Positions 1 through 6,247 of a DNA stretch of 11,805 bases are shown here, piece after piece; position 1 is the stretch's first letter; each line of letters starts with the position of its first letter. Below the pieces are notes generated by a model. The model saw only the letters and a list, made by a program, of their open reading frames with translations. It did no database searches and was not told where the DNA came from. The DNA is from an uncultured Eubacteriales bacterium (GTDB taxonomy: Bacteria > Bacillota > Clostridia > Christensenellales > Pumilibacteraceae), in the NCBI GenBank assembly GCA_900555875.1, contig USNB01000020.1, positions 1 to 11,805 of the forward strand, written 5' to 3'. A program made the position numbers and the translations under genes.

Positions 1-29
1 GCTCCCCGCTGTGGCGTATCTTCGCGTAC

Positions 30-55
30 AAAAAAGCGCCCGCTGAGCGGGCGCT
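30..55 (-). terminator. Intrinsic terminator of the CsoR-like gene
   Basis: On the minus strand an 8-bp GC-rich stem (36-43 pairs with 47-54, loop 44-46; one further A-T pair at 35/55) is followed by a run of six T (complement of 30-35). It lies about 22 nt past the stop codon of the CsoR-like gene, so it ends that leftward transcript. The geometry is typical of a Rho-independent terminator. Confidence 0.9.
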
Positions 56-76
56 AAGGAAAATTATGATGTTAAG

Positions 77-364
77 TTATTTTGACAAGTCTGCGAAACG
101 GCCGAGGACGGAACGGTACTTCTCGAATGCGGCGTCGGGATCCGCGCCGGCAGCGCAGCTTTGCAGCGCCTCCGCCAATTCCTTTTCAAGCACGGCTCTG
201 CCGAAACTGTGCATCGCAGACTTGATCGAGTTGACCTGTATGATGAGATCCTCGCTGCTTATCCCCTCATCGATCATGCGATCTATCGCATGCATCTGCC
301 CTATCAGCTTGTTGAGCCTGCTATGCAGATTTCTTACGTCCGTAGGGTCATGTATTTTTGTCAT
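77..364 (-). CDS. CsoR/FrmR-family (DUF156) transcriptional regulator lacking usual metal ligands
   Basis: The 95-residue all-helical protein has the family core: an RLNKLIGQ stretch at residues 16-23, IDRMIDE at 27-33, and a helix with QVNSIKSAM at 43-51. Family members are small tetrameric repressors that sense Cu(I), Ni/Co, persulfide or formaldehyde through a conserved helix-2 Cys. Aligned with M. tuberculosis CsoR (Cys36, His61, Cys65), this protein has Ser37, Glu62 and Ala66; its only Cys is residue 70. The ligand sensed is therefore unclear. I chose ATG 364 because an AGGAGG ribosome site lies at 369-374 and a perfect promoter lies at 407-435; the frame is open to an ATG at 475 that overlaps the upstream stop codon, but the promoter falls inside that extension. 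No metal transporter gene is adjacent. Family call is firm, inducer unknown. Confidence 0.88.
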   Translation of the reverse strand: MTKIHDPTDVRNLHSRLNKLIGQMHAIDRMIDEGISSEDLIIQVNSIKSAMHSFGRAVLEKELAEALQSCAAGADPDAAFEKYRSVLGRFADLSK

Positions 365-406
365 AATGCCTCCTGCTTTACGCGACGGCGCAATTTCTTT
401 TTTGTT

Positions 407-435
407 ATTATACGATATCTTACGGGATTTGTCAA
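407..435 (-). promoter_or_regulatory. Perfect sigma-A promoter for the CsoR-like gene
   Basis: Read on the minus strand: TTGACA (435-430), a 17-nt spacer, then TATAAT (412-407). Both hexamers match the housekeeping consensus exactly. The predicted transcript starts near 400, giving a leader of about 36 nt before ATG 364. It lies between the SDR stop codon and this gene, so the regulator can be transcribed independently of the upstream operon. Confidence 0.88.
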
Positions 436-471
436 GTGTGTGTCTCATCACCGTTTCCGACCCCGATCCCG

Positions 472-1218
472 TCATATCACATAACCTCCGCTGACGTTGA
501 ACGTCTGTCCGGTGATATATGCGGCGCGGTCGCTCGCAAGAAAATACACCGTACCCGCGATATCGGACGGCAGCGCGATCCTGCCTGCCGGGATATCATC
601 GCGTATCGCTTCAAGCTCTGACGGAGAAAAGCGGGACAGCATGTCCGTCATCACCGCGCCGGGAGCCACGGCATTGACCCGCACTCCGCTCGGCGCAAGC
701 TCCTTTGCCATTGCTTTGGTAAACGCTATAATGCCGGCTTTCGACGCCGAATATACGGACTCCATACTTGCGCCGCATATCCCCCACACGGAAGATATAT
801 TGACTATGCTCCCCTTACGCGAAAAAGCGAAATCGTCGTAAAACGCTTTGGTAGCGAAGATCGCGGACAGCAGATCGTCGGATACGGTCCTGCGAATATC
901 TTCCTCCGAGAGACCCGCAAGCGTACCGTATTCGCACGAACCCGCATTATTGACAAGCACGTCGGCTTCGCCGAATACGGCCTTTACACCCGCACGGAGG
1001 GTCTCTGCGCCGTTCATGTCGGACAGATCGGCGAATATTGCGGCAGCGCAGGCTCCGGACGCAGAAAGCTCTTCAGCCAGCTTTTCGGCTGCGGCCTTGC
1101 CCGAACGATAACCTATCGCAACGTTCCAGCCGCGCTTGGAAAACAGGCGCGACACAGCCGCGCCTATCCCCTTTGCTCCGCCGCTGACTACGACGGTCTT
1201 TCCGTGAGCTTTATACAT
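472..1218 (-). CDS. Short-chain dehydrogenase/reductase (FabG-like SDR)
   Basis: A 248-residue classical SDR, the usual family length. The NAD(P)-binding glycine motif SGGAKGIG is at residues 12-19, the structural NNAG motif at 90-93, and the active site has Ser143 (in NISS), Tyr156 and Lys160 (YSASK). The C-terminal end carries the usual FLASD...ITGQ...VSGG pattern. At the place of the catalytic-tetrad Asn (the NL of FabG enzymes) I read Asp115, which is unusual. It resembles 3-oxoacyl-ACP reductase, but no other fatty-acid genes are here, so the substrate is not assigned. ATG 1218 overlaps the end of the MurF-like gene by 8 nt, pointing to translational coupling as a late operon gene; a longer open frame to 1293 would lie inside murF. 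Confidence 0.88.
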   Translation of the reverse strand: MYKAHGKTVVVSGGAKGIGAAVSRLFSKRGWNVAIGYRSGKAAAEKLAEELSASGACAAAIFADLSDMNGAETLRAGVKAVFGEADVLVNNAGSCEYGTLAGLSEEDIRRTVSDDLLSAIFATKAFYDDFAFSRKGSIVNISSVWGICGASMESVYSASKAGIIAFTKAMAKELAPSGVRVNAVAPGAVMTDMLSRFSPSELEAIRDDIPAGRIALPSDIAGTVYFLASDRAAYITGQTFNVSGGYVI

Positions 1219-2806
1219 AATTATCCGGCAGATCGTTTTCGAACAATATCGCGCATCCGCACGGAAGAGATGCAAGTATTTTTTTGGCGGCATCGAGCGA
1301 CATTGCCGTCTCTATATTAGTCTCAGGCATACCCGCTTCGATCGCGCCCGCTTTTATGGTTTTTGCTCTGCTGCCTATGAGCACGGCAAGATCGCAAGTT
1401 CCGGCTATGAGAGCCCCGAGCTTTCTGTTCGCATCGTTTTCAAGTCCGCCAAGCTCCACCATTCCGGGCGTAACGATGACCTTCATTCCGTCAAAACATC
1501 CGAGCACCTCGAGCGCATTCGCAGCCCCGTCGGGATTGGAATTATAAGAATCATCTATCACCACGCGGTCGTTCAAACGGATTACCTCCAGCCTGTGCTC
1601 CACGGGAACGAGCTTCTCACATGCTTTCGCGCATGTCTCGAGAGATACCCCCATATCGGTCGCAACAGCCATACACGCGCATATCAACGCAGGTATGTGC
1701 CTTCCGAAAAGGGGCGTATGCACGCAGACGCATTCGCCCGCGCGCCTGACGGTGAAATCGGTGCCCGAGGGCGACAGCGCAACGTCCGAAAAGACGATAT
1801 CGCAGTCAGAGGTCCCGCCCGTTTTCAACATCCTGCCGTTTCGCCGTTCCGCAAGCGCACATGCGCCCTTATCCGCGCAGTTAAAGACAGCAAGTCCGTT
1901 TTCGCCTACGGCTTCGACAAGCTCGTACTTGGTGTCGGCTATAGTTTCAAGCGAACCGAACGTTTCGAAATGCTGACAGCCAACGCCTGTGATGATCGCA
2001 TAATCCGGCTTTGCGACACGGCATATCTCGGCGATATCTCCCCGCCTGCGCGCCCCCATCTCGGCGATCAGTATTCCGTCGTCGGGAGCGAGCACATCGT
2101 TTACGGTGCGGCAGATACCGAGCGGAGTATTGTAACTTTTGGGAGTGGCGCACACACGGCACACGCCGGAAAGCATGACGGCGAGGATGTTCTTTGCCGT
2201 CGTCTTGCCATAACTGCCAGTGATGCCTACGACTTTAAGTCCGCCTGCTTTGAGTTTATCCATCTCATCCGCGGCATCACGCATAAACGAACGTGCGGAA
2301 ATGCGTTCGAACGGATACGTAACGGCAAACGAGACCGAACTCATTACGGGAACGAGCAGCGGAAGTATCGCATATCCGCATTCATATAACGGAGTATATT
2401 CGCAAAGCGCCCATCCTCCCACGCTGAAACCCAGCGCCACGACAGCCTGCACGAGGATGAGCCTGCGCATACGCGGCGTGACCGCCAACGGGACTTTAGG
2501 CTTTTTTGCAAATGCCACCGCGATAAACGCTATGCCGAAAATAACGTATGCGAGGAACGAAAAATAATGAAAACCGTTTTCCCAATCCCACGGAAAGCAA
2601 AATCTGAAAAGCAGCATGAAACATGCCGTAAGCAGCGAATACGTAAAATATCGCAGCACATAATCGTAATGGGACGCCCGGAGCCAATTAAGAACGCCCT
2701 TGAAACGATACGACGAGAGCTGATACATATGCAGCATCTTTATGCTTGCAACGGTAAGCAACGCCGTCGATACGAATATGAATATCACGTCAAGCGCAGT
2801 GTCCAT
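1211..2806 (-). CDS. MurF-like Mur ligase with N-terminal membrane domain
   Basis: The 531-residue protein has two parts. Residues 1 to about 170 hold roughly five hydrophobic helices (about 4-22, 53-71, 82-100, 116-135, 145-166). From about 190 on it is an ATP-dependent Mur ligase: P-loop GSYGKTT at 197-203, the ITGVGCQHFETFGS stretch at 272-285, a GRH motif at 368-370 in the central domain, and the MurF-type C-terminal motifs IDDSYNSNPDG (417-427) and GMVELG (448-453). MurF joins D-Ala-D-Ala to UDP-MurNAc-tripeptide; here the usual soluble UMP-binding N-terminal domain is replaced by a membrane domain, so the exact acceptor is uncertain and could be membrane-bound. The start ATG 2806 lies inside the hydrolase gene (22-nt overlap); the frame extends to 2926 with an unlikely Arg-rich sequence. 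Mur ligase identity is firm; MurF specificity is inferred. Confidence 0.85.
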   Translation of the reverse strand: MDTALDVIFIFVSTALLTVASIKMLHMYQLSSYRFKGVLNWLRASHYDYVLRYFTYSLLTACFMLLFRFCFPWDWENGFHYFSFLAYVIFGIAFIAVAFAKKPKVPLAVTPRMRRLILVQAVVALGFSVGGWALCEYTPLYECGYAILPLLVPVMSSVSFAVTYPFERISARSFMRDAADEMDKLKAGGLKVVGITGSYGKTTAKNILAVMLSGVCRVCATPKSYNTPLGICRTVNDVLAPDDGILIAEMGARRRGDIAEICRVAKPDYAIITGVGCQHFETFGSLETIADTKYELVEAVGENGLAVFNCADKGACALAERRNGRMLKTGGTSDCDIVFSDVALSPSGTDFTVRRAGECVCVHTPLFGRHIPALICACMAVATDMGVSLETCAKACEKLVPVEHRLEVIRLNDRVVIDDSYNSNPDGAANALEVLGCFDGMKVIVTPGMVELGGLENDANRKLGALIAGTCDLAVLIGSRAKTIKAGAIEAGMPETNIETAMSLDAAKKILASLPCGCAILFENDLPDNYV

Positions 2807-3489
2807 TTTTCGATAAGCTCCGCAAGAGAAGTCACAAATACCATGTGATCTTCGGCGTAAGCGAAATGTCCTCCTTTCAGACGGATGATCTCGGCGCCGC
2901 GTATGCGCCGTTTCATCACGCCGCACATATAAGGCGGCGTCTCTCTATCATCTTTCCCCCAGATAAGCGCGGTCGGGCATGTAATATCCTTCAGCCTTTC
3001 GGTCAGGTCGAGAGATACTATGCGGGAAAAAACTCCGCGCATCCGCTCCGGCAGCGCCCGCCAGTCGGGCGAATAATATTTTTCTACGTTTCTTCCCAGG
3101 CGCTTGTCGCGCTTAAAACGCATAGCGCGCACCAAGCCGCGCAGTCCGCGCCGAGGACGGATCCCTGCGGCGGAAACGAGCGCTATCGCATACGCGCGCT
3201 CTTTATGCGTTCCGGAAGCGATATCGATCGCCACCCGACCTCCGAAACTGTGCCCTATAAATATTACATTACCGAGGGCATATTTGTCAAGCAGGGCGAG
3301 AGTAAAAGCGGAATAATCCGCAAGTCCCCATTCGGGAGGAGGCATATCCGAACTTCCGAACGGCGGAAACGAAAACGAAAGACACGTGCGCCCCCTTGCG
3401 GAAAAATATGCCATCGCACCGCCGAACGAGTCCACGCTGCCTCCCCATCCGTGGAGAAAGACAAGCGGCACTCCGCTGCCGGTACGCAT
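2785..3489 (-). CDS. Alpha/beta-fold hydrolase
   Basis: From ATG 3489 the protein has 234 residues. The oxyanion-hole motif HGWGG is at 13-17, the nucleophile elbow GHSFGG at 79-84 (Ser81), the likely acid at Asp180 or Asp181 (WGKDD), and the catalytic His208 (GGHF). These make the serine hydrolase triad; the substrate cannot be told from the sequence. The first beta strand of this family usually lies before the first residue seen here, and the frame upstream of ATG 3489 encodes just such a segment (YINGIKAETD). That segment is preceded by a GGAGG ribosome site but has no ATG, GTG or TTG, so a rare AUC start at 3528 is possible. It overlaps murF downstream and, in the extended form, rimI upstream. 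Confidence 0.85.
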   Translation of the reverse strand: MRTGSGVPLVFLHGWGGSVDSFGGAMAYFSARGRTCLSFSFPPFGSSDMPPPEWGLADYSAFTLALLDKYALGNVIFIGHSFGGRVAIDIASGTHKERAYAIALVSAAGIRPRRGLRGLVRAMRFKRDKRLGRNVEKYYSPDWRALPERMRGVFSRIVSLDLTERLKDITCPTALIWGKDDRETPPYMCGVMKRRIRGAEIIRLKGGHFAYAEDHMVFVTSLAELIEKWTLRLT

Positions 3490-3512
3490 ATCCGTTTCCG
3501 CTTTTATGCCGT

Positions 3513-3938
3513 TTATATATTCTTCGATACCGACCTCCGGATCATAACATATGCGGACGCATCGCCGTAATAACCCTTTCGCACTCCGGCGACTTCAAAT
3601 CCGCAAGATTTATACAGCGCTATCGCCGGACCGTTATGCTCATTCACCTCGAGATACGTACTAACGGCATTCCCGGACAGTGCCGCTGCCATGAGCGCTC
3701 TGCCCGCGCCCTTTCTCCTGCTGTCCGCCTCCACGGCTACGGAAGCTATACAGCATTCGTCCAGAACATTCTCGGCTATTATATAGCCGCGTACTTCGCC
3801 GTCGTCGTAAACGTAAATATCGGTACTTTCCGAAGAAAACGCCGCGCGGATCTGTTCGTCCGTCCATATGGGCGAGACATTTCCGCGCATGATACGCGCC
3901 ACCGCTCTTTCGTCTTTATCGGTCGCCCGCCTGACCAT
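3513..3938 (-). CDS. rimI: Ribosomal-protein-alanine N-acetyltransferase RimI-like (GNAT)
   Basis: A 141-residue GNAT acetyltransferase. The acetyl-CoA pyrophosphate-binding motif RRKGAGRALM follows the VAVEADS strand in the middle of the protein, and the C-terminal half has the RimI signature NEHNGPAIALYKSCGFE followed by GYY. RimI acetylates the N terminus of ribosomal protein S18 in E. coli; in Bacillota it commonly sits beside tsaB and tsaE, as here, where its role is less certain. The start ATG 3938 is supported by GGAG 7 nt upstream and overlaps tsaB by 23 nt. An open frame to 4115 is a shadow inside tsaB. Family call is firm; S18 as substrate is inferred. Confidence 0.9.
   Translation of the reverse strand: MVRRATDKDERAVARIMRGNVSPIWTDEQIRAAFSSESTDIYVYDDGEVRGYIIAENVLDECCIASVAVEADSRRKGAGRALMAAALSGNAVSTYLEVNEHNGPAIALYKSCGFEVAGVRKGYYGDASAYVMIRRSVSKNI
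3526..3538 (-). promoter_or_regulatory. Ribosome site with possible AUC start of the hydrolase
   Basis: On the minus strand GGAGG (3538-3534) is followed after 5 nt by ATC (3528-3526) in the hydrolase frame. No standard start codon is found between this site and ATG 3489, although the intervening 13 codons look like family N-terminal sequence. The site lies within the end of rimI. ATG 3489 itself has only a weak GGA upstream. Confidence 0.4.
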
Positions 3939-4572
3939 TTTTTCGCTCCAGATCGCGTTCTGCCTGCGGTTTGCGGATATAAAGCGGCTGAAGTTCGTTA
4001 CCGCCGACCGCATCTTCCGCATGCGCCTCAACGGCGGCGGCGAATGCCTTTTCGAAGTCTTTCGGGCAGTACGCTCCCGTTTCCTCCGCAACGCGGCTGT
4101 CCGATACGAGCGCATACGGTTCGTCTATTTCCGCGAGAAACTCCTTCAGTTCGCCGGCAGTGAGCGCCCTCGGAGAGAGCAGCTCGCGCATCTTGCCGTC
4201 GTACACTGCCACATAGCGCACGCCGTTGGACGCATCGCACACAGCCACGACGGGATCCTCTCCCTTACGGTTATATGCGAGGAGTTCAAGCGCCGTCACT
4301 CCCACCGCAGGTTTTCCGTAAACATAGGCGAACGCCTTTACCGTCGCCATCCCTATCCTTATGCCCGTAAACGATCCCGGACCGGTCACGCAGGCGAAGA
4401 AATCCATGTCGGACAATTTCGCATTCATACTGCCGAGAAGTCTGTCCACTTCGGGCATGAGCCTGACCGACGCCGCCGTAAAATCGTCACATTGAAAATA
4501 CCCGTAATTGCCGTCCAGGCAAACGAGTACTTTCAGAGATTCGGATGCTGTGTCCACCGCGAGATAATTCAT
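3916..4572 (-). CDS. tsaB: tRNA t6A synthesis protein TsaB
   Basis: The 218-residue protein begins with the ASKHA-type LAVDTASES strand and has the TsaB hallmark GPGSFTGIRIG at residues 64-74. The length fits TsaB (YeaZ/YdiC). TsaB is a catalytically inactive relative of TsaD that dimerises with TsaD and, with TsaE, transfers threonylcarbamoyl to A37 of ANN-decoding tRNAs in the cytoplasm. TsaE is encoded two genes upstream; TsaD and TsaC are not in the window. The start ATG overlaps the yhbY stop as ATGA (4 nt), which indicates coupled translation. The C-terminal ~25 residues are strongly charged. Confidence 0.95.
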   Translation of the reverse strand: MNYLAVDTASESLKVLVCLDGNYGYFQCDDFTAASVRLMPEVDRLLGSMNAKLSDMDFFACVTGPGSFTGIRIGMATVKAFAYVYGKPAVGVTALELLAYNRKGEDPVVAVCDASNGVRYVAVYDGKMRELLSPRALTAGELKEFLAEIDEPYALVSDSRVAEETGAYCPKDFEKAFAAAVEAHAEDAVGGNELQPLYIRKPQAERDLERKNGQAGDR

Positions 4573-4862
4573 AATTCGATATGCTTTGCTCCCTCTTTGC
4601 GGCTGTATCTGTACAGCACTATTTTATTCCCTATCCTGCACACCGCCTCGGCGCGCAGCCTGATCTCAAGCAGACGCATAAGATCGTCCGCTTCGTAATC
4701 GCAGTTCTTCAGAACGGTTATCTTGATAAGCTCGCGTGCGGTAAGCGCCGCATCCAGCCCCTCGAGCATATTGTCCGAGACTGCGCCTTTTCCTATCTGG
4801 TATACGGCGGGCTGTACCGCCGCAAGTCCTCTTAATTTAGCTCTTTGCTTGCTCGTCAGCAT
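4569..4862 (-). CDS. yhbY: YhbY-type CRM-domain RNA-binding protein
   Basis: A 97-residue stand-alone CRM domain, the normal YhbY/YqeI length. Typical features are KQRAKLRGLA at residues 5-14, the IGKGAVS loop at 23-29, ARELIKI at 42-48 and GNKIVLYR at 78-85. YhbY binds pre-50S ribosomal RNA and acts in ribosome assembly. In Bacillus the relative yqeI lies beside nadD, yqeK and rsfS; here it instead lies between tsaE and tsaB. Its ATG overlaps the tsaE stop by 7 nt. The ribosome site is weak (GGGA about 12 nt upstream), consistent with coupling to the gene before. Confidence 0.93.
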   Translation of the reverse strand: MLTSKQRAKLRGLAAVQPAVYQIGKGAVSDNMLEGLDAALTARELIKITVLKNCDYEADDLMRLLEIRLRAEAVCRIGNKIVLYRYSRKEGAKHIEL

Positions 4863-6019
4863 TTTATGCTTATTTCCCTTTCGCTGTCGCCCGTACGAAG
4901 TATCGTCACTTCGATGCAGTTTGCGGGCAGTATACTCTCTATTTTAGACGGCCACTCGACAAGGCAGACAGTGGAACTGTTTCCGAACAGCTCGCCTATG
5001 CCGCACGCTTCCGCTTCTTCCCCGGAAGAAAGTCTGTATGCATCGATATGAACGAGGCGCAGTCTGCCGCCCTCATATTCGCAGCTGAGCGTGAACGTCG
5101 GACTCTTGATATCGTCGGATATCCCGAGCGCTTCGGCAACGCCTTTTGCAAACACGGTCTTTCCTGCGCCGAGCTCTCCCGTGAGGAGAACGACTTCTCC
5201 TCCTTTGAAATTTCCGGCAAGCGTGCGCGCCACGGCTCTCGTTTCATCTTCGCTTCGGGTGATCGTCTTCTGCATACCGTTATTATACACTTCTTCGACG
5301 GGATTTGCAACCGATTTACCCACATTGCCGGCATCGTCCGTCCCGGCAACGGATGCGACCGCCCTCTTCTTCTTAACGTGAGCGCCGAACAGCCACTTCA
5401 TCGCCTTTGAAAGCCGCTTGTAGAGAAGGAGCGTAAGAGCGCTCACAGCGACGCCCTTTATGGCATTGAACGCTATTATATACCAGAACAGCGACGCAAA
5501 CATATCTGCCGCCGAATCTCCCATGTAAAGAGGGAAATTTATGTATCTGTTGCACACAAGAGACACTCCTATCTGGAGCAGACAGCCTATGCCCATACCT
5601 ATCGCGACCCACGGCAGTCCCTTTTTGAACTTATACAGTACCGACGGTACGATAATAAAGGACACCGACACTATGAAATTGGCGAGCTGTCCGACGCCGC
5701 CCGAAGTGGACGTTATCAGACAAAGCGCCTGTTTGACGCCCTCGATCACTATCGCGCCCACGGGGCCGAGCATATACGCGCCCAGCATCGTCGCTACATT
5801 GGAGAAATCAAATCGCAGGAACGACGCCGGCGGGAATATCGTGAATTCCAGCCACGTCAGCGCATATCCTATCGCGGCGAGCATCGCGAGCGTGGCTATG
5901 CGCTGCGCGGTAAAGTACTGCTTTATCCTCGGTCTGCGGCGTGCCGACGCCGCGCTCTGCCCTTCGCCATTAGCATCCGCGGCCGCTGCCGAGCCGCACT
6001 TTTTCGTCTTTTCGATCAT
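4856..6019 (-). CDS. RibU-TsaE fusion: riboflavin ECF transporter S component joined to t6A ATPase
   Basis: One 387-residue frame with two complete proteins. Residues about 33-212 are a RibU-like S component: basic start, then about six hydrophobic helices including FDFSNVATMLGAYMLGP (70-86), and an E-G-V-K-Q segment near 93-97. RibU binds riboflavin in the membrane and works with the ECF ATPase module. Residues 249-387 are a full-length TsaE: Walker A GELGAGKT (281-288), SPTFTL (306-311), HIDAYRL (324-330) and LVEWPSKI (353-360). TsaE is the ATPase of tRNA t6A synthesis. The linker (about 213-248) is charged and low in complexity. An internal ATG (5275) could give free TsaE. The FMN riboswitch upstream confirms the riboflavin role. 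ATG 6019 has GAGGAGG 12 nt upstream. Domain calls are firm; whether the proteins stay fused in the cell is unknown. Confidence 0.9.
   Translation of the reverse strand: MIEKTKKCGSAAAADANGEGQSAASARRRPRIKQYFTAQRIATLAMLAAIGYALTWLEFTIFPPASFLRFDFSNVATMLGAYMLGPVGAIVIEGVKQALCLITSTSGGVGQLANFIVSVSFIIVPSVLYKFKKGLPWVAIGMGIGCLLQIGVSLVCNRYINFPLYMGDSAADMFASLFWYIIAFNAIKGVAVSALTLLLYKRLSKAMKWLFGAHVKKKRAVASVAGTDDAGNVGKSVANPVEEVYNNGMQKTITRSEDETRAVARTLAGNFKGGEVVLLTGELGAGKTVFAKGVAEALGISDDIKSPTFTLSCEYEGGRLRLVHIDAYRLSSGEEAEACGIGELFGNSSTVCLVEWPSKIESILPANCIEVTILRTGDSEREISIKC
5282..5310 (-). promoter_or_regulatory. Possible internal promoter just before the TsaE domain
   Basis: Inside the fusion gene the minus strand reads TTGCAA (5310-5305, 4 of 6 to consensus), a 17-nt spacer, and a perfect TATAAT (5287-5282). 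The predicted start point is at about 5275-5276, which is the internal ATG of the TsaE domain, so the transcript would be nearly leaderless. It falls in the linker-coding region, where little protein constraint is expected. Confidence 0.45.
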
Positions 6020-6023
6020 AAAT

Positions 6024-6057
6024 TAAAACCGCCTCCTCGGGGTACCAGAGGGGCGGT
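6024..6057 (-). promoter_or_regulatory. Riboswitch expression platform: hairpin holding the ribU ribosome site
   Basis: On the minus strand ACCGCC-CCTC (6057 inward) pairs with GAGG-A-GGCGGT (to 6028), a 10-bp stem with one bulged A, followed by TTTTAATTT. The 3' arm contains the GAGGAGG ribosome site of ribU (6038-6032). It could act as a terminator, as a ribosome-site sequestering hairpin, or both. Its 5' arm CGCCCCT (6055-6049) is also fully complementary to AGGGGCG in the conserved 5' strand of the aptamer (6191-6185), which offers a plausible 7-bp alternative helix for the ligand-free state. Confidence 0.7.
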
Positions 6058-6087
6058 CATATCGCAACGATATTGCAGAATAAAAAC

Positions 6088-6196
6088 GCTTTATAACATC
6101 CGGACTATACCGTCGGTCGGGGAATTTCACCCCGTCGGGCCTCTCGGCTTCGCGGACTATCACCGCCGGTGGGGAATCTCACCCCGCCCCTAAAGC
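6088..6196 (-). ncRNA. FMN riboswitch aptamer (RFN element)
   Basis: The minus strand carries the RFN consensus in order: closing stem GCTTTA (6196-6191) pairing with TAAAGC (6093-6088); the AGGGGCGGGGTGA..ATTCCCC..ACCGGCGGT block; an AGTCCGCGA segment; a second GGTGAAATTCCCC hairpin; then ACCGACGGTATAGTCCGGATG. These are the invariant elements of the FMN aptamer. FMN binding is known to switch off riboflavin synthesis or uptake genes. The following gene encodes RibU, the riboflavin uptake component, which fits exactly. A promoter lies directly upstream. Confidence 0.97.
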
Positions 6197-6212
6197 TGTA
6201 ATTTACTTTTTT

Positions 6213-6241
6213 ATGATATTACGCCGAACGTCGTTTGTCAA
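6213..6241 (-). promoter_or_regulatory. Sigma-A promoter of the riboswitch-ribU operon
   Basis: Minus strand: perfect TTGACA (6241-6236), 17-nt spacer, TATCAT (6218-6213, 5 of 6). The start point would be near 6206, about 10 nt before the aptamer closing stem, as expected for a riboswitch transcript. The -35 element lies within a dyad, ACGTCGT at 6256-6250 and ACGACGT at 6234-6228. No clear terminator separates it from the PAP2 stop codon at 6248. Confidence 0.85.
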
Positions 6242-6247
6242 CCGATT

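Noticed and set aside
365..475. N-terminal extension of the CsoR-like protein starting at 475
   Set aside because: The perfect promoter lies inside it and the AGGAGG site supports ATG 364; the extra residues do not look like the family.
1595..2389. Plus-strand open frame of 264 codons
   Set aside because: Antisense to the conserved catalytic part of the MurF-like ligase; no motif seen.
3778..3800. ATTATA complement (a TATAAT on the minus strand) inside rimI
   Set aside because: No acceptable -35 hexamer at 16-18 nt; treated as chance.
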